DNA from: Mobilicoccus pelagius NBRC 104925
GTDB taxonomy: Bacteria > Actinomycetota > Actinomycetes > Actinomycetales > Dermatophilaceae
NCBI RefSeq assembly: GCF_000247995.1
Contig: NZ_BAFE01000007.1
Span: 60,555-124,554 of the forward strand
Direction of reading: 5' to 3'
Length of the DNA stretch: 64,000 nucleotides
Shown: in pieces, positions 34,126 to 43,268 of the stretch
How the letters are laid out: each line of letters opens with the position of its first letter
Position numbering within the stretch: the stretch's first letter is position 1
The notes under the pieces: model-generated
What the model saw: the letters and a program-made list of their open reading frames with translations, nothing else
Database searches by the model: none
What the model was told of the DNA's origin: nothing
Translations under genes and position numbers: made by a program

Positions 34126-34992
34126 TCATCTCCTTTGCGTCAGCGACCTCAGGACGGCGTCTCCGATGACGCGATAGCCCTGGTCGTTCGGGTGGATGTC
34201 GCCGCGGCTGCACATCCACGTCCACGTGCAGATCCGCGCGACCCTGACCGGAACCCTGCCATGCCCGGGCAGGTCGACGCGACGCAGCCACCCGTCGTCG
34301 AACGACTCGGTGACGTACGCGACCCGCACCCCCGCGTCCCGGGCCGCTCCCCGGACGGCGGCGTTGACCTGGGTACGAACGATTCCCGACAGGCTCGCGG
34401 CCGCCCGGGTCGAGGTGCCGCGCAGGGAGGCGGCCTGGAAGGGGTCGTAGTAGTCGAGAACGAGGATCCGCGCGTTCGGAGCCGCGCGACGGAGCTCGGT
34501 GAGGAGCGAGGTCAGCCGAGGTCGAAGCCTGCCGATCGAGCGCTGGGTGCAGCGCACGTCGACGCGGTACGTCCGCCCGCGCTCGGAGAGGCACCGCAGC
34601 AGATCAATGGCGCCGAGCGAGACCGTCACCAGCGTCGTGTCGGGATGGGCGCGCAGGAACGCCAGAGCCGCCGCGCGTTGGCTGCCCTCTCGATAGGCGC
34701 ATCGCCCGCCGGTACGCATGGTCGAGGTGCCCTCCCCCGTGCAGGCGAGGTTCGTGATGCGAACCGGAGTGCCACGCCGCGCCATGCCCGACGCGACCCG
34801 GGCGGCGTAACCGCCGCGCTTCTCATCACCCTGGCCCGGCTGGTAGCCCGCCGAGAGCGAATCACCGAGCACCAGGTACGGCCGCACCGTCGCCGTCGTC
34901 TCGGCAGGAGAGGCGGCCGCGGTCGGCAGGCCCCCGGCGAACAGTCCCAGAACGAACGAGAGAACGACGACACCCACAGGCAGACAACGCAT
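34126..34992 (-). CDS. Secreted SGNH-hydrolase-type esterase with altered block III
   Basis: 288 residues with a signal peptide (MRCLPVGVVVLSFVLGLFAGG, cleavage expected after TAAAS). Block I is LVLGDSLSAGYQPG with the nucleophile Ser. Block V is GDIHPNDQGYRVIG with Asp and His. Block III, normally GxND, reads SLGAIDLL, so the oxyanion-hole Asn is replaced by Ile. Several Cys residues (CTGEG, GRCAY, VRCTQ, ICTW, MCSRG) suggest disulfides. A role in lipid or polysaccharide deacylation outside the cell is plausible but unproved. Confidence 0.82.
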   Translation of the reverse strand: MRCLPVGVVVLSFVLGLFAGGLPTAAASPAETTATVRPYLVLGDSLSAGYQPGQGDEKRGGYAARVASGMARRGTPVRITNLACTGEGTSTMRTGGRCAYREGSQRAAALAFLRAHPDTTLVTVSLGAIDLLRCLSERGRTYRVDVRCTQRSIGRLRPRLTSLLTELRRAAPNARILVLDYYDPFQAASLRGTSTRAAASLSGIVRTQVNAAVRGAARDAGVRVAYVTESFDDGWLRRVDLPGHGRVPVRVARICTWTWMCSRGDIHPNDQGYRVIGDAVLRSLTQRR

Positions 34993-35127
34993 TTGGCCTC
35001 CTGAGAAGAGCGCGGTCCCGACCAGAGTACGGTCCGGACACCAGCGACACCGGCCGCACGACGCGCAGCGATCTCGCGGCGGTGTGCCGCCGTCGGTCGG
35101 AGGCAGGGAGGCGGAGACGACCTACGC

Positions 35128-35249
35128 ATCTCGCGCAACAAAGACCGGTCATTGGTGATGCCTGCGACAGGCGCAACGGCGTGACCAGCGGAATCGCACT
35201 TCTTCCCTGCCGTGGGTCGTCCCGCGACAGCTCTTTTGTTGCGCGAGAT
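35128..35249. repeat. Spaced 15-bp inverted repeat in a divergent promoter region
   Basis: ATCTCGCGCAACAAA (35128-35142) and its exact reverse complement (35235-35249) are separated by 92 nt. Both arms are followed by a near-match GA. Arms are less GC-rich at the AACAAA end. It could be two copies of an operator for the divergent genes, or the remnant ends of a small mobile sequence. Confidence 0.8.
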
Positions 35250-35281
35250 CCGCCGGCACCTCGTCGCTCGCGGGCCTCGGC

Positions 35282-35287
35282 TACCCT
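35282..35287 (+). promoter_or_regulatory. -10 hexamer of a probable leaderless promoter for the gene at 35295
   Basis: TACCCT ends 7 nt before the GTG at 35295, with no Shine-Dalgarno between. Confidence 0.4.
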
Positions 35288-35294
35288 CGTCGCC

Positions 35295-36155
35295 GTGGAG
35301 CGACGGGCGGAACAGCAGTGGCGGGCGCAGGAACGAGCCCATACCGACGCGATCGACCAGCTCACCGACGCCCACCTCGCCCGGCGGCGCACCGGAGCCG
35401 GCCACCCTGTCGAGGACTTCCTCTTTGTCTACTACCGGCATCGGCCCGGGCAGATGCGGGGTTGGCACCCCGGGGCCAGGGTGAAACTCCTCGGTGACGA
35501 TCCCTGCGGCCGCGGCGCCTGGGCGTTCTACTCCCACGACGAGGAGGGCGTCTTCCTCGACGTGGACGCCTACCTCGCCAAACGGGGTGACACGGTGCGG
35601 TTCGTCCACGACCTGCTCGCGGCCACCGCCGCCCGGCCCCCTCACCTCGGGTGTTTCGGCCTGCACGAGTGGGCGATGGTGTACGCCCTCCGCCCCGGCG
35701 AGCAACGACACGAGAACTGGCCGTTGCGGCTCGGCCAGGCCGAGACCGACGCCGTCACCGAGTCACTGCCGATCCGGTGCAGCCACTTCGACGCCTACCG
35801 GTTCTTCACCCCGGCCGCGCGTCCCCTCAACCTGCTCTCCCCCACCCGCGAGTCCCAGACCGACCACGAACAACCCGGCTGTCTGCACGCGACGATGGAC
35901 CTCTACAAGTGGGCGACGAAACTCGGTCCACTCGTCCCGGGTGCGCTGCTCGTCGACGCGTTCCGACTCGCCCGCTCGGCCCGCGAACTCGACATGCGGG
36001 CATCGCCCTACGACCTGCGCGAACTCGGTTTCGACCCCGTCCGCATCGAGACCGCCGAGGGCCGGGCGATCTACGTCGCCGCCCAGCGCGACCTCGCGAC
36101 CCGGGCCGAGCCGATTCGTCGGCGTCTCGTCGAGGTCTGCGGCGCCGTCCTCTGA
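35295..36155 (+). CDS. Conserved actinobacterial protein usually annotated as 3-methyladenine DNA glycosylase
   Basis: 286 residues matching a conserved actinobacterial family by its whole pattern: HPVEDFLFVYYRHRPGQMRG (near residue 35), LGCFGLHEWAMVY (near 115), IRCSHFDAYRFF (near 158), QPGCLHATMDLYKWATKL (near 195) and LDMRASPYDLRELG (near 235). Database entries call it 3-methyladenine glycosylase. I see neither helix-hairpin-helix nor AAG-fold hallmarks, so the DNA-repair role is doubtful. The many invariant His, Cys and Asp residues suggest a metal enzyme. The GTG start has TACCCT 7 nt upstream. Confidence 0.65.
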   Translation: MERRAEQQWRAQERAHTDAIDQLTDAHLARRRTGAGHPVEDFLFVYYRHRPGQMRGWHPGARVKLLGDDPCGRGAWAFYSHDEEGVFLDVDAYLAKRGDTVRFVHDLLAATAARPPHLGCFGLHEWAMVYALRPGEQRHENWPLRLGQAETDAVTESLPIRCSHFDAYRFFTPAARPLNLLSPTRESQTDHEQPGCLHATMDLYKWATKLGPLVPGALLVDAFRLARSARELDMRASPYDLRELGFDPVRIETAEGRAIYVAAQRDLATRAEPIRRRLVEVCGAVL

Positions 36156-36424
36156 CGGGACCCGAACCGTCGTGACGCCCTCCTGCGTCCGCGATGACGG
36201 CGCGGACGCCGCGCGGCAGACGACCGGCGCGTCCGCGCTTGGGCTCGGAGCGTACGCGCGACCAGCGGTTCCCGCCTGACGGTCGCCAACCCGACCGAAC
36301 CCGTGGAAGGTCCCCACGACGTCCCGCGCCGCCCTACGCTGGAATCCGGGGCAAGCGAAGGCCGGTGTCCTCGCACGGGGCTGCCCATGGAGCGAGGAGC
36401 CCCGACCGACGAAGGGAGCCGGGG

Positions 36425-36781
36425 ATGGATCGCACCAGCGACCTCACCCGTCACCGCTGTCGGAGTGTCCGGTTCTCGCCGACCTTCGTCGCGACGCTCG
36501 CCGTCGTGGTGGGCTGCGGAGCAGTCGCCCGCGTCCTGGGTCTCGGCTACATGAACACGCCCGACGTACTCGGGTACGACTTCGGCCAGACACCGGGTGC
36601 CTATCTCGCCTACGAGTTCCTGTTCATCGGCGCGATGTGCGCCCTGGCCTGCGGCGTCGTCACACGTGCGACGTATGCGTGGCAGCGCCGGAGTGCGCGT
36701 CCTCGGATCGCCCGCCGCGACGTCATGGCTCTGGCGGCCCTCGTCGTCCTGCTGTCGACGGTCTGGCTCCTGATGCCATAG
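36425..36781 (+). CDS. Small hypothetical membrane protein
   Basis: 118 residues with three predicted membrane segments: FVATLAVVVGCGAVARVLGL (about 20-39), AYLAYEFLFIGAMCALACGV (about 59-78) and VMALAALVVLLSTVWLL (about 100-116). A basic loop rich in Arg lies between the second and third. No family was recognised. The ATG follows GGGAG at a short spacing. It stands alone between two converging or unrelated genes. Confidence 0.55.
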   Translation: MDRTSDLTRHRCRSVRFSPTFVATLAVVVGCGAVARVLGLGYMNTPDVLGYDFGQTPGAYLAYEFLFIGAMCALACGVVTRATYAWQRRSARPRIARRDVMALAALVVLLSTVWLLMP

Positions 36782-36892
36782 CCGAACCATCAGGTTCGAC
36801 GTCCGATCATGGCCGCGATGAGGGTGTTCACCCCTCAGTACGGGTGTCCGGCCCTCCCCGCGGTTCCGCGTGCGGTGCGCCAGAGTCGACGG

Positions 36893-37381
36893 TTACTCTT
36901 CAGCGGAGTCGTCGTCGCAGGAGCCGCCTCGAGTGAGGGCAGGCAGCACGGTCCACACGATGGGGATGAGCAGGAACCACAGCCACGCCCGGTCCATCGA
37001 GTCGTTGGTGAGGAAGAACAACGCCACCGCGACGAGCGGGACGACGCCCTGGATCGCTCCGGCGATCTTGGGGTCGAGCCTACGCCCGGAGCTCTGCGAC
37101 ACCTCTCCCGACGGATCGGGAGCGGCCACCGCTGCGCCCGTGGGGCGCTCCTCGACGGGCGAGACCGGCGGGATGGGCGAGAGCCCACCACCGGCGTGAA
37201 CGCCGCCGTCGACGTCCCGAAGGTCACCGCGTTCGATCGCCTCGACCTGCTGGATCGACTCCGCGCGTCGCAGAGCGGTGGTGCGACGCTCGTGCTCGCC
37301 GGCCTCCATGTAGCCGCGACGCCACGCCTCGCCGAGCCTCTCGGCCGCTGCCTGCCGGGCCTGCTCCATACTCTCGTCCAT
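36893..37381 (-). CDS. DUF1707/SHOCT-like membrane protein
   Basis: 162 residues. The N-terminal RLGEAWRRGYMEAGEHERRTT resembles the DUF1707 helix-hairpin of actinobacterial proteins. It is followed by a Pro-rich linker and two C-terminal membrane segments (IAGAIQGVVPLVAVALFFL and AWLWFLLIPIVWTVLP). The tail ends in acidic residues. Function is unknown; cell-envelope stress association of relatives is only a guess. ATG 37381 is used; longer starts exist upstream without support. Confidence 0.6.
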   Translation of the reverse strand: MDESMEQARQAAAERLGEAWRRGYMEAGEHERRTTALRRAESIQQVEAIERGDLRDVDGGVHAGGGLSPIPPVSPVEERPTGAAVAAPDPSGEVSQSSGRRLDPKIAGAIQGVVPLVAVALFFLTNDSMDRAWLWFLLIPIVWTVLPALTRGGSCDDDSAEE

Positions 37382-37511
37382 GGTCTCCCCGATCGTGGAT
37401 GGTGACACCGACTCTACGGGCCGGCCTCGGCGAACACGCATGAAGCACGGCGTCCGGCCGCGGCGGGGCGCGGCCGGATGCCGTCGCTCGGGTGGAGTGC
37501 CCGAAGCCGGC

Positions 37512-38597
37512 TCAGACGAGCCGTTGCATCCACCCGCGGGTGTCGGCGGTCTTGCCGTACTGGAGGTCGAGCAGGGTCTCGCGGATCTTCATCGTCGCCT
37601 CACCCGGCTCGGTCGAGACCGTGCACTCGCCGCCATCCCACTTGAGGGTGCCGACGGGGGTGACGACGGCGGCCGTGCCGCACGCGAAGACCTCGGCGAT
37701 CTCGCCCGAGGCGACGCCGTCCTTCCACTCCTGGATGGGGATGCGGCGCTCCTCGACGGTGAGGCCCATCTCGCTGCCGAGCTGAAGGATCGAGCTGCGG
37801 GTGATGCCCTCGAGGATCGTGCCGGTGAGCTGCGGGGTGACGAGGCGGCCGTCGCGGTACACGAAGAAGAGGTTCATGCCGCCGAGTTCCTCGATGTACG
37901 TGTGCGTCGAGGAGTCGAGGAACACGACCTGGTCGCAGCCGTACTCGGCGGCCTGCACCTGACCGGCGAGGGAAGAGGCGTAGTTGCCGCCGCACTTCGC
38001 GGCCCCGGTGCCGCCGTCGCCCGCACGGGCGTAGTCGGTGGAGAGCCACAGCGAGACGGGCTTGATGCCGCCGGAGAAGTAGGCACCGGCCGGGGAGGCG
38101 ATGACGTAGTACGTCGCCTCGTTCGCGGGGCGCACGCCGAGGAACGCCTCGGAGGCGATCATGAACGGCCGCAGGTAGAGGCTCGTTTCGCCGGTGCCGT
38201 AGTCGGGCACCCAGTCCTGGTCGGCGTCGACGAGCACCTTGATCGACTCGACGAAGTCGTCGGTGGGGAGTTCGGGCAGCGCAAGTCGGCGTGCGCTGCG
38301 CTGGAGGCGCTCGGCGTTGGCCTGCGGGCGGAACGACCAGATCGAGCCGTCCTCGTGGCGGTACGCCTTGAGCCCCTCGAAGATCTCCTGGCCGTAGTGG
38401 AGGACGCTCGCCGCGGGGTCGAGCGAGATCGGCCCGTAGGGCAGGAGATCGCCGTTCTCCCAGCCCCCGTCGCGGGTCCACCGGATGCGCACCATGTGGT
38501 CGGTCATCGTCTTGCCGAAGCCCGGGTCGGCGAGGACGCGGGCGCGCTCCTCGGCGGGAATACGGTCGGTGCGGCTGTTCGTGGTGAACGTGAGCAT
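37512..38597 (-). CDS. ilvE: Branched-chain amino acid aminotransferase
   Basis: PLP enzyme for the last step of Ile, Val and Leu synthesis. 361 residues. The catalytic Lys sits in GTGAAKCGGNYASSL (near residue 199), the phosphate-binding region is LEGITRSSIL, and LHYGQEIFEGLKAYR marks fold type IV. ATG 38597 (MLTFTTNSRTD) is chosen because GAGAGGAA lies 5 nt upstream. It lies about 200 nt from leuB on the same strand; no shared branched-chain motif was found directly in front of it. Confidence 0.97.
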   Translation of the reverse strand: MLTFTTNSRTDRIPAEERARVLADPGFGKTMTDHMVRIRWTRDGGWENGDLLPYGPISLDPAASVLHYGQEIFEGLKAYRHEDGSIWSFRPQANAERLQRSARRLALPELPTDDFVESIKVLVDADQDWVPDYGTGETSLYLRPFMIASEAFLGVRPANEATYYVIASPAGAYFSGGIKPVSLWLSTDYARAGDGGTGAAKCGGNYASSLAGQVQAAEYGCDQVVFLDSSTHTYIEELGGMNLFFVYRDGRLVTPQLTGTILEGITRSSILQLGSEMGLTVEERRIPIQEWKDGVASGEIAEVFACGTAAVVTPVGTLKWDGGECTVSTEPGEATMKIRETLLDLQYGKTADTRGWMQRLV

Positions 38598-38794
38598 GGG
38601 GTTCCTCTCCACGGCGACGGGGATGGATCGGGGGCGCGGTGCCGACGACGGTGGTCGAGGCGGTGACGGGCCCGTCGTCCGCAGAATAACGGACGGCGGT
38701 CAGGCACGCCCCGGCGCTGCACCTCTCCGAACGAGGCGCAGGGACGAGGTTCCATGGCGAGGCGCAGAGCTGCCCGGCCGTCGTCGCGGAGATC

Positions 38795-39898
38795 TCAGGC
38801 GAGGCGACGGACGACGGCGTCGCCGATCTCGCTCGTCGAGCGGGATCCGGCGCCGCGGGAGGTGAGGTCGGCGGCGACGGCCTCCTCGATGCGGGCGGCC
38901 TCGGCGGAGCGTCCGGAGTCGGCGAGGAGCATCGCCGCCGAGAGGATCGCCGCGGTGGGGTCGGCCTTGCCCTGCCCGGCGATGTCGGGTGCGGAACCGT
39001 GGACGGGCTCGAACATGCTCGGCACGGCCGGGTCGGGGTTGATGTTCGCGCTGGCGGCGAGGCCGATGCCGCCGGTGACGGCGGCGGCGAGGTCGGTGAC
39101 GATATCGCCGAAGAGGTTGTCGGTGCAGATCACGTCGAACCGGCCGGGGTCGGTCGCGAGGAAGATCATCGCGGCGTCGACGTGGAGGTAGTCGGTGCTC
39201 ACGTCGGGGAACTCGGCGCCGACCTCCTCGACCGTGCGACGCCAGAGGTGTCCGGCATAGGAGAGCACGTTGTGCTTGTGCACGAGGGTGAGGTGCCGGC
39301 GGGGCCGCGCCTGGGCGCGAGCGAACGCGTCGCGGACGAGCCGCTCGATGCCGAAGCGGGTGTTGACGCTCACCTCGGTGGCCACCTCCGCGGGGGTGCC
39401 GACGCGTAGCGCTCCCCCGTTGCCGGTGTACGGACCCTCGGTGCCCTCACGGACGACGACGAAGTCGATGCCGTCGGGGGCGACGCGGGCGACGTCGAGG
39501 GGGCTGCGCACGCCGGGGAACAGGCGGGAGGGGCGCAGGTTGACGTAGTGGTCGAGCTCGAACCGCAGCCGCAGGAGGAGCCCTCGCTCGAGGACGCCGC
39601 TCGGCACGCTCGGGTCGCCGATCGCGCCGAGGAGGATCGCGCCGTGTCGACGGAGGTCGTCGAGGGTGCCGTCGGGGAGCGCTTCGCCGGTCTCGTGCCA
39701 CACGCGGGCGCCGAGGGGGTACGCGGTCGTCGTGAGGCCGTCCTGGCCGAGCACGGCGCGGAGGGCCTTGACGGCCTCGGCGGTGACCTCGGGTCCGATG
39801 CCGTCGCCCCCGATGACGGCGACGTCGAGGGGCGCGCCGGAACCGTCGGTGGGAGAAGCGGTCTCGGACGTCACGGGATCTGCGGAGTGCGTGGGCAT
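38795..39898 (-). CDS. leuB: 3-isopropylmalate dehydrogenase
   Basis: NAD-dependent oxidative decarboxylation of 3-isopropylmalate in leucine synthesis. 367 residues. [11 protein letters not shown] (near residue 29), [16 protein letters not shown] with the substrate-binding Arg residues (near 110), and [19 protein letters not shown] (NAD site, near 298) are intact. The first 24 residues are an unconserved polar extension. ATG 39898 follows TAGGAT at 6 nt, so it is probably leaderless. A probable NdgR/LtbR site lies about 50 nt upstream. Confidence 0.97.
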   Translation of the reverse strand: MPTHSADPVTSETASPTDGSGAPLDVAVIGGDGIGPEVTAEAVKALRAVLGQDGLTTTAYPLGARVWHETGEALPDGTLDDLRRHGAILLGAIGDPSVPSGVLERGLLLRLRFELDHYVNLRPSRLFPGVRSPLDVARVAPDGIDFVVVREGTEGPYTGNGGALRVGTPAEVATEVSVNTRFGIERLVRDAFARAQARPRRHLTLVHKHNVLSYAGHLWRRTVEEVGAEFPDVSTDYLHVDAAMIFLATDPGRFDVICTDNLFGDIVTDLAAAVTGGIGLAASANINPDPAVPSMFEPVHGSAPDIAGQGKADPTAAILSAAMLLADSGRSAEAARIEEAVAADLTSRGAGSRSTSEIGDAVVRRLA

Positions 39899-39904
39899 AC
39901 CCTC

Positions 39905-39910
39905 ATCCTA
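39905..39910 (-). promoter_or_regulatory. -10 hexamer of a probable leaderless leuB promoter
   Basis: TAGGAT on the minus strand, ending 6 nt before the leuB ATG. Confidence 0.5.
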
Positions 39911-39947
39911 GCGGCGGCCGTCTCGCTCTCCGGTACGCATGATTCAT

Positions 39948-39959
39948 GATGTGAGACGC
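39948..39959. promoter_or_regulatory. Probable NdgR/LtbR site upstream of leuB
   Basis: GATGTGAGACGC here is identical to the site upstream of ilvB and differs at two bases from the leuC/ndgR site. It lies between the NlpC/P60 stop and leuB, about 38 nt upstream of the -10. The surrounding TTCATGATGTGAG also matches TTCAGGATGTGAG at leuC. Confidence 0.55.
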
Positions 39960-39962
39960 ACG

Positions 39963-41216
39963 TCAGCCGACGCGTCCCCCCATGGGCAGCAGGCTGCGGC
40001 GGTAGATCGGGGAGTACTTGATGACGGCGCCCGTGTGCGGCGCCTCGATCATCGCGCCGTTGCCGACGTAGAGGCCGACGTGATGGATCGAGCGCTCGCT
40101 CGACCCGAAGAAGACGAGATCGCCGGGCTGCAGGTCGGCGATGGGGACCCGGGAGGTCGCGCCGTACTGCCACTGGGCGGTCCGCGGCAGGCGCCCACCG
40201 GCCGAGGTCCATGCCCCGAGCGTGAGGCCGGAGCAGTCGAACGAGCCAGGGCCGGTGCCGCCCCACCGGTAGGGCTTGCCGAGCTGGGCACGCGCGAAGT
40301 CGATCGCGGCGGCTGCACCGGTCGAGTTCGGTGCGGGGAGATCGGTGGGGGCGGTGCCGATCGACGACGAGCCCGACGTCCGGGCCGACGAGGCGGCCGC
40401 GGCGGCGGCGCGGGCGGACTCCTCCATCTGCGCACGGATCCGGGCGGCCTCGGCGGCGTCTGCGGCCTCGCGGAGCCGGGTCTGACGACGCTGCTCGACC
40501 TCGACGCTCGTGCGGCGCAGCTCGGCAAGGCGGGCGACGAGGCGCTTCTCCTGCGCCTCGAGCTGACGCGAGCGCGCCTCGGCGGACTCGGCGGCACGTT
40601 GGGCGTCGGCGAGGGCGCTCGCGGCCTCGGCCGCGGCCTTCTCCTGGGCCTTCTTCGCGGCGTCGGCAGCGGCAGCGGCAGCGGCGGCCTCGGCCTGGGC
40701 CTCACGCGCGTCGGCGAGACGACCCGTGCGGTAGTCCTGTGCGGCGGTGACGTCGGCCTCGGCGCGTGCGAGGTCGGCGGTGGATCCGGCGAACAGCCAG
40801 GCGAACTCGCCGAGGCTGCCGCCCTGCATGTAGAGGCGGGCCGCCATGTGCTCGACGGCGCTCTTCGATTCGGCGGCACGCGCGGCGGCCGCATCGGCGG
40901 CGCGGCGGGCGCGGGCCGCGGCCTGGGTCTTCTCCGTGAGGAGGGCTCGGGCGCCGTTGGCCTTCTCCGCGGCCAGTTCGGCGTCGCGGTGCGCGTCCTC
41001 CTCGGCGAGGCGCGCGGCGTCGAGGCTCCTCTGGGCGGCGGCGACCTCGGCGGCCCCGTCCGTGGCCGCCTCCCTGGCGGCCTCGACCTCGGCCTGGGAG
41101 ACGCTGCGCTCCGTCGGCGACGGGCTCGGAACGGGGTCTGCGTGGGCGATCCCGGGTGCGGTGACGCCGCACACGAGCGCCAGCGCCAGGGTCGTTCGTC
41201 CACGCCAGGTCATCAT
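39963..41216 (-). CDS. Secreted NlpC/P60 peptidoglycan hydrolase with coiled-coil
   Basis: 417 residues. A signal peptide (LALALVCGVTAPGIAHA) is followed by a long Ala/Glu/Arg-rich coiled-coil (about 40-270). The C-terminal NlpC/P60 domain (about 300-417) has catalytic Cys in SFDCSGLTLGAW, His in SIHHVGLYVG and the third polar residue in IEAPHTG. It resembles RipA/RipB-type endopeptidases that cut peptide stems at division; the coiled-coil may bind FtsEX-like partners. Two adjacent ATGs (41216, 41213) follow GAGGAG; the second has better spacing. Confidence 0.92.
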   Translation of the reverse strand: MMTWRGRTTLALALVCGVTAPGIAHADPVPSPSPTERSVSQAEVEAAREAATDGAAEVAAAQRSLDAARLAEEDAHRDAELAAEKANGARALLTEKTQAAARARRAADAAAARAAESKSAVEHMAARLYMQGGSLGEFAWLFAGSTADLARAEADVTAAQDYRTGRLADAREAQAEAAAAAAAADAAKKAQEKAAAEAASALADAQRAAESAEARSRQLEAQEKRLVARLAELRRTSVEVEQRRQTRLREAADAAEAARIRAQMEESARAAAAAASSARTSGSSSIGTAPTDLPAPNSTGAAAAIDFARAQLGKPYRWGGTGPGSFDCSGLTLGAWTSAGGRLPRTAQWQYGATSRVPIADLQPGDLVFFGSSERSIHHVGLYVGNGAMIEAPHTGAVIKYSPIYRRSLLPMGGRVG

Positions 41217-41670
41217 GCTCCTCGAGATCTACGGGTAGCGGTTGTCGTCGACCGCCCGGGCGCGCGACGCTGCCCGCCGGGACGAGGTGCGCACGGCGGG
41301 GCCGCAGGCGCACGGGTGTGGTGATTCCCCCCGATCACCGATTCCATTGGAGCACGCCCCACCGACAGCCGCCCGACGCCTTGCACACTTCAGAAGAAAC
41401 CCTGACCGGTGCGAACACCTCTGCGCCGACTCGGGACACACGACGATGTCGCCCCGCGAGCCCCACCGCGTCGACGACTTCGCCCCGCTCCCCCCGCGTC
41501 ACCTCGGCGCGTCCGCCCCACGGGCCCCCGCCACCGCCCCCTCGGCCGCCTCCGCCGGACCATCGAACACAGACCCCGGACCGCGGACACCCGGACGCCG
41601 GACCACGAACGGTGTCGTGGCCCGGCGTCCGGGTGACCCGTGAGGAACGGGCCGGAGGGGCACCGGGGAC
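41217..41670. other. Intergenic region between ilvC and the NlpC/P60 gene
   Basis: 454 nt with no supportable gene. Next to ilvC it holds the large hairpin terminator. The remainder should contain the promoter of the NlpC/P60 gene, but no confident -35/-10 pair was chosen. Confidence 0.5.
41588..41635 (-). terminator. Large hairpin terminator of the ilvBNC operon
   Basis: Arms of 21 bases (41588-41608 and 41615-41635) pair with a single mismatch around a 6-nt loop. It begins about 35 nt after the ilvC stop on the minus strand. Confidence 0.75.
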
Positions 41671-42699
<1,029 letters not shown>

Positions 42700-42764
42700 G
42701 AGGGGCTCCTTCGTTGGTGAGGGGTGCGTGAGGTGGGTGCGTGAGAGGTGGGGCCGGGCGGCGC

Positions 42765-43268
42765 TCAGTGGCGCGCGCTGCGGTCGCTGATCGAACGGGA
42801 TCCGCGGCCGACGGCGACCATGCCCGACTGGACGAGTTCGCGGACGCCGTACGGCTCGAGGAGGGAGAGCAGCGCCTCCAGCTTCTCGACCTTGCCCGTG
42901 GCCTCGATGGTGAGGCTGTCGGGCGAGACGTCGACGACCCGCGCGCGGAAGAGGTCCACGGTCTCGAGCACGTGGCTGCGGGTCGTGGGGTCGGTGCGGA
43001 CCTTGATGAGGATGATGCGCCGCTCGACGAAGCTCTCGAGCTCGACGACCTTGATGACCTCGACGAGCTTGTTGAGCTGCTTGGTGACCTGCTCGACGGG
43101 AAGCTCGTCGGCGTCGGCGACGACCGTCATGCGGGAGATCGCGGGATCCTCGGTCTCGCCCACGGCGAGGCTCGCGATGTTGAACCCGCGTCGGGAGAAC
43201 AGGCCGGCGATGCGCGTGAGCACACCCGGCTGGTTCTGCACGAGCACGGAGAGCACGTGGCGGCTCAT
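42765..43268 (-). CDS. ilvN: Acetolactate synthase small (regulatory) subunit
   Basis: 167 residues. The N-terminal ACT domain [20 protein letters not shown] (valine-binding) is followed by the C-terminal activation domain. It restores full activity and valine feedback to IlvB. The ATG overlaps the ilvB stop by 4 bp (ATGA), indicating coupled translation and stoichiometric production. ilvC follows after 65 nt. Confidence 0.97.
   Translation of the reverse strand: MSRHVLSVLVQNQPGVLTRIAGLFSRRGFNIASLAVGETEDPAISRMTVVADADELPVEQVTKQLNKLVEVIKVVELESFVERRIILIKVRTDPTTRSHVLETVDLFRARVVDVSPDSLTIEATGKVEKLEALLSLLEPYGVRELVQSGMVAVGRGSRSISDRSARH

Larger units (their letters stand above)
34993..35294. other. 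Divergent intergenic region with a widely spaced inverted repeat
   Basis: 302 nt between the SGNH esterase and the plus-strand gene at 35295. It has two 15-base inverted arms 92 nt apart, the promoter-like TACCCT near 35295 and no supportable gene. Confidence 0.5.

Noticed and set aside
36194..36781. A longer version of the small membrane protein starting near 36194
   Set aside because: The upstream codons encode an Arg/Pro-rich stretch without homology-like pattern. The ATG at 36425 has a local ribosome-binding sequence and precedes the first membrane segment.
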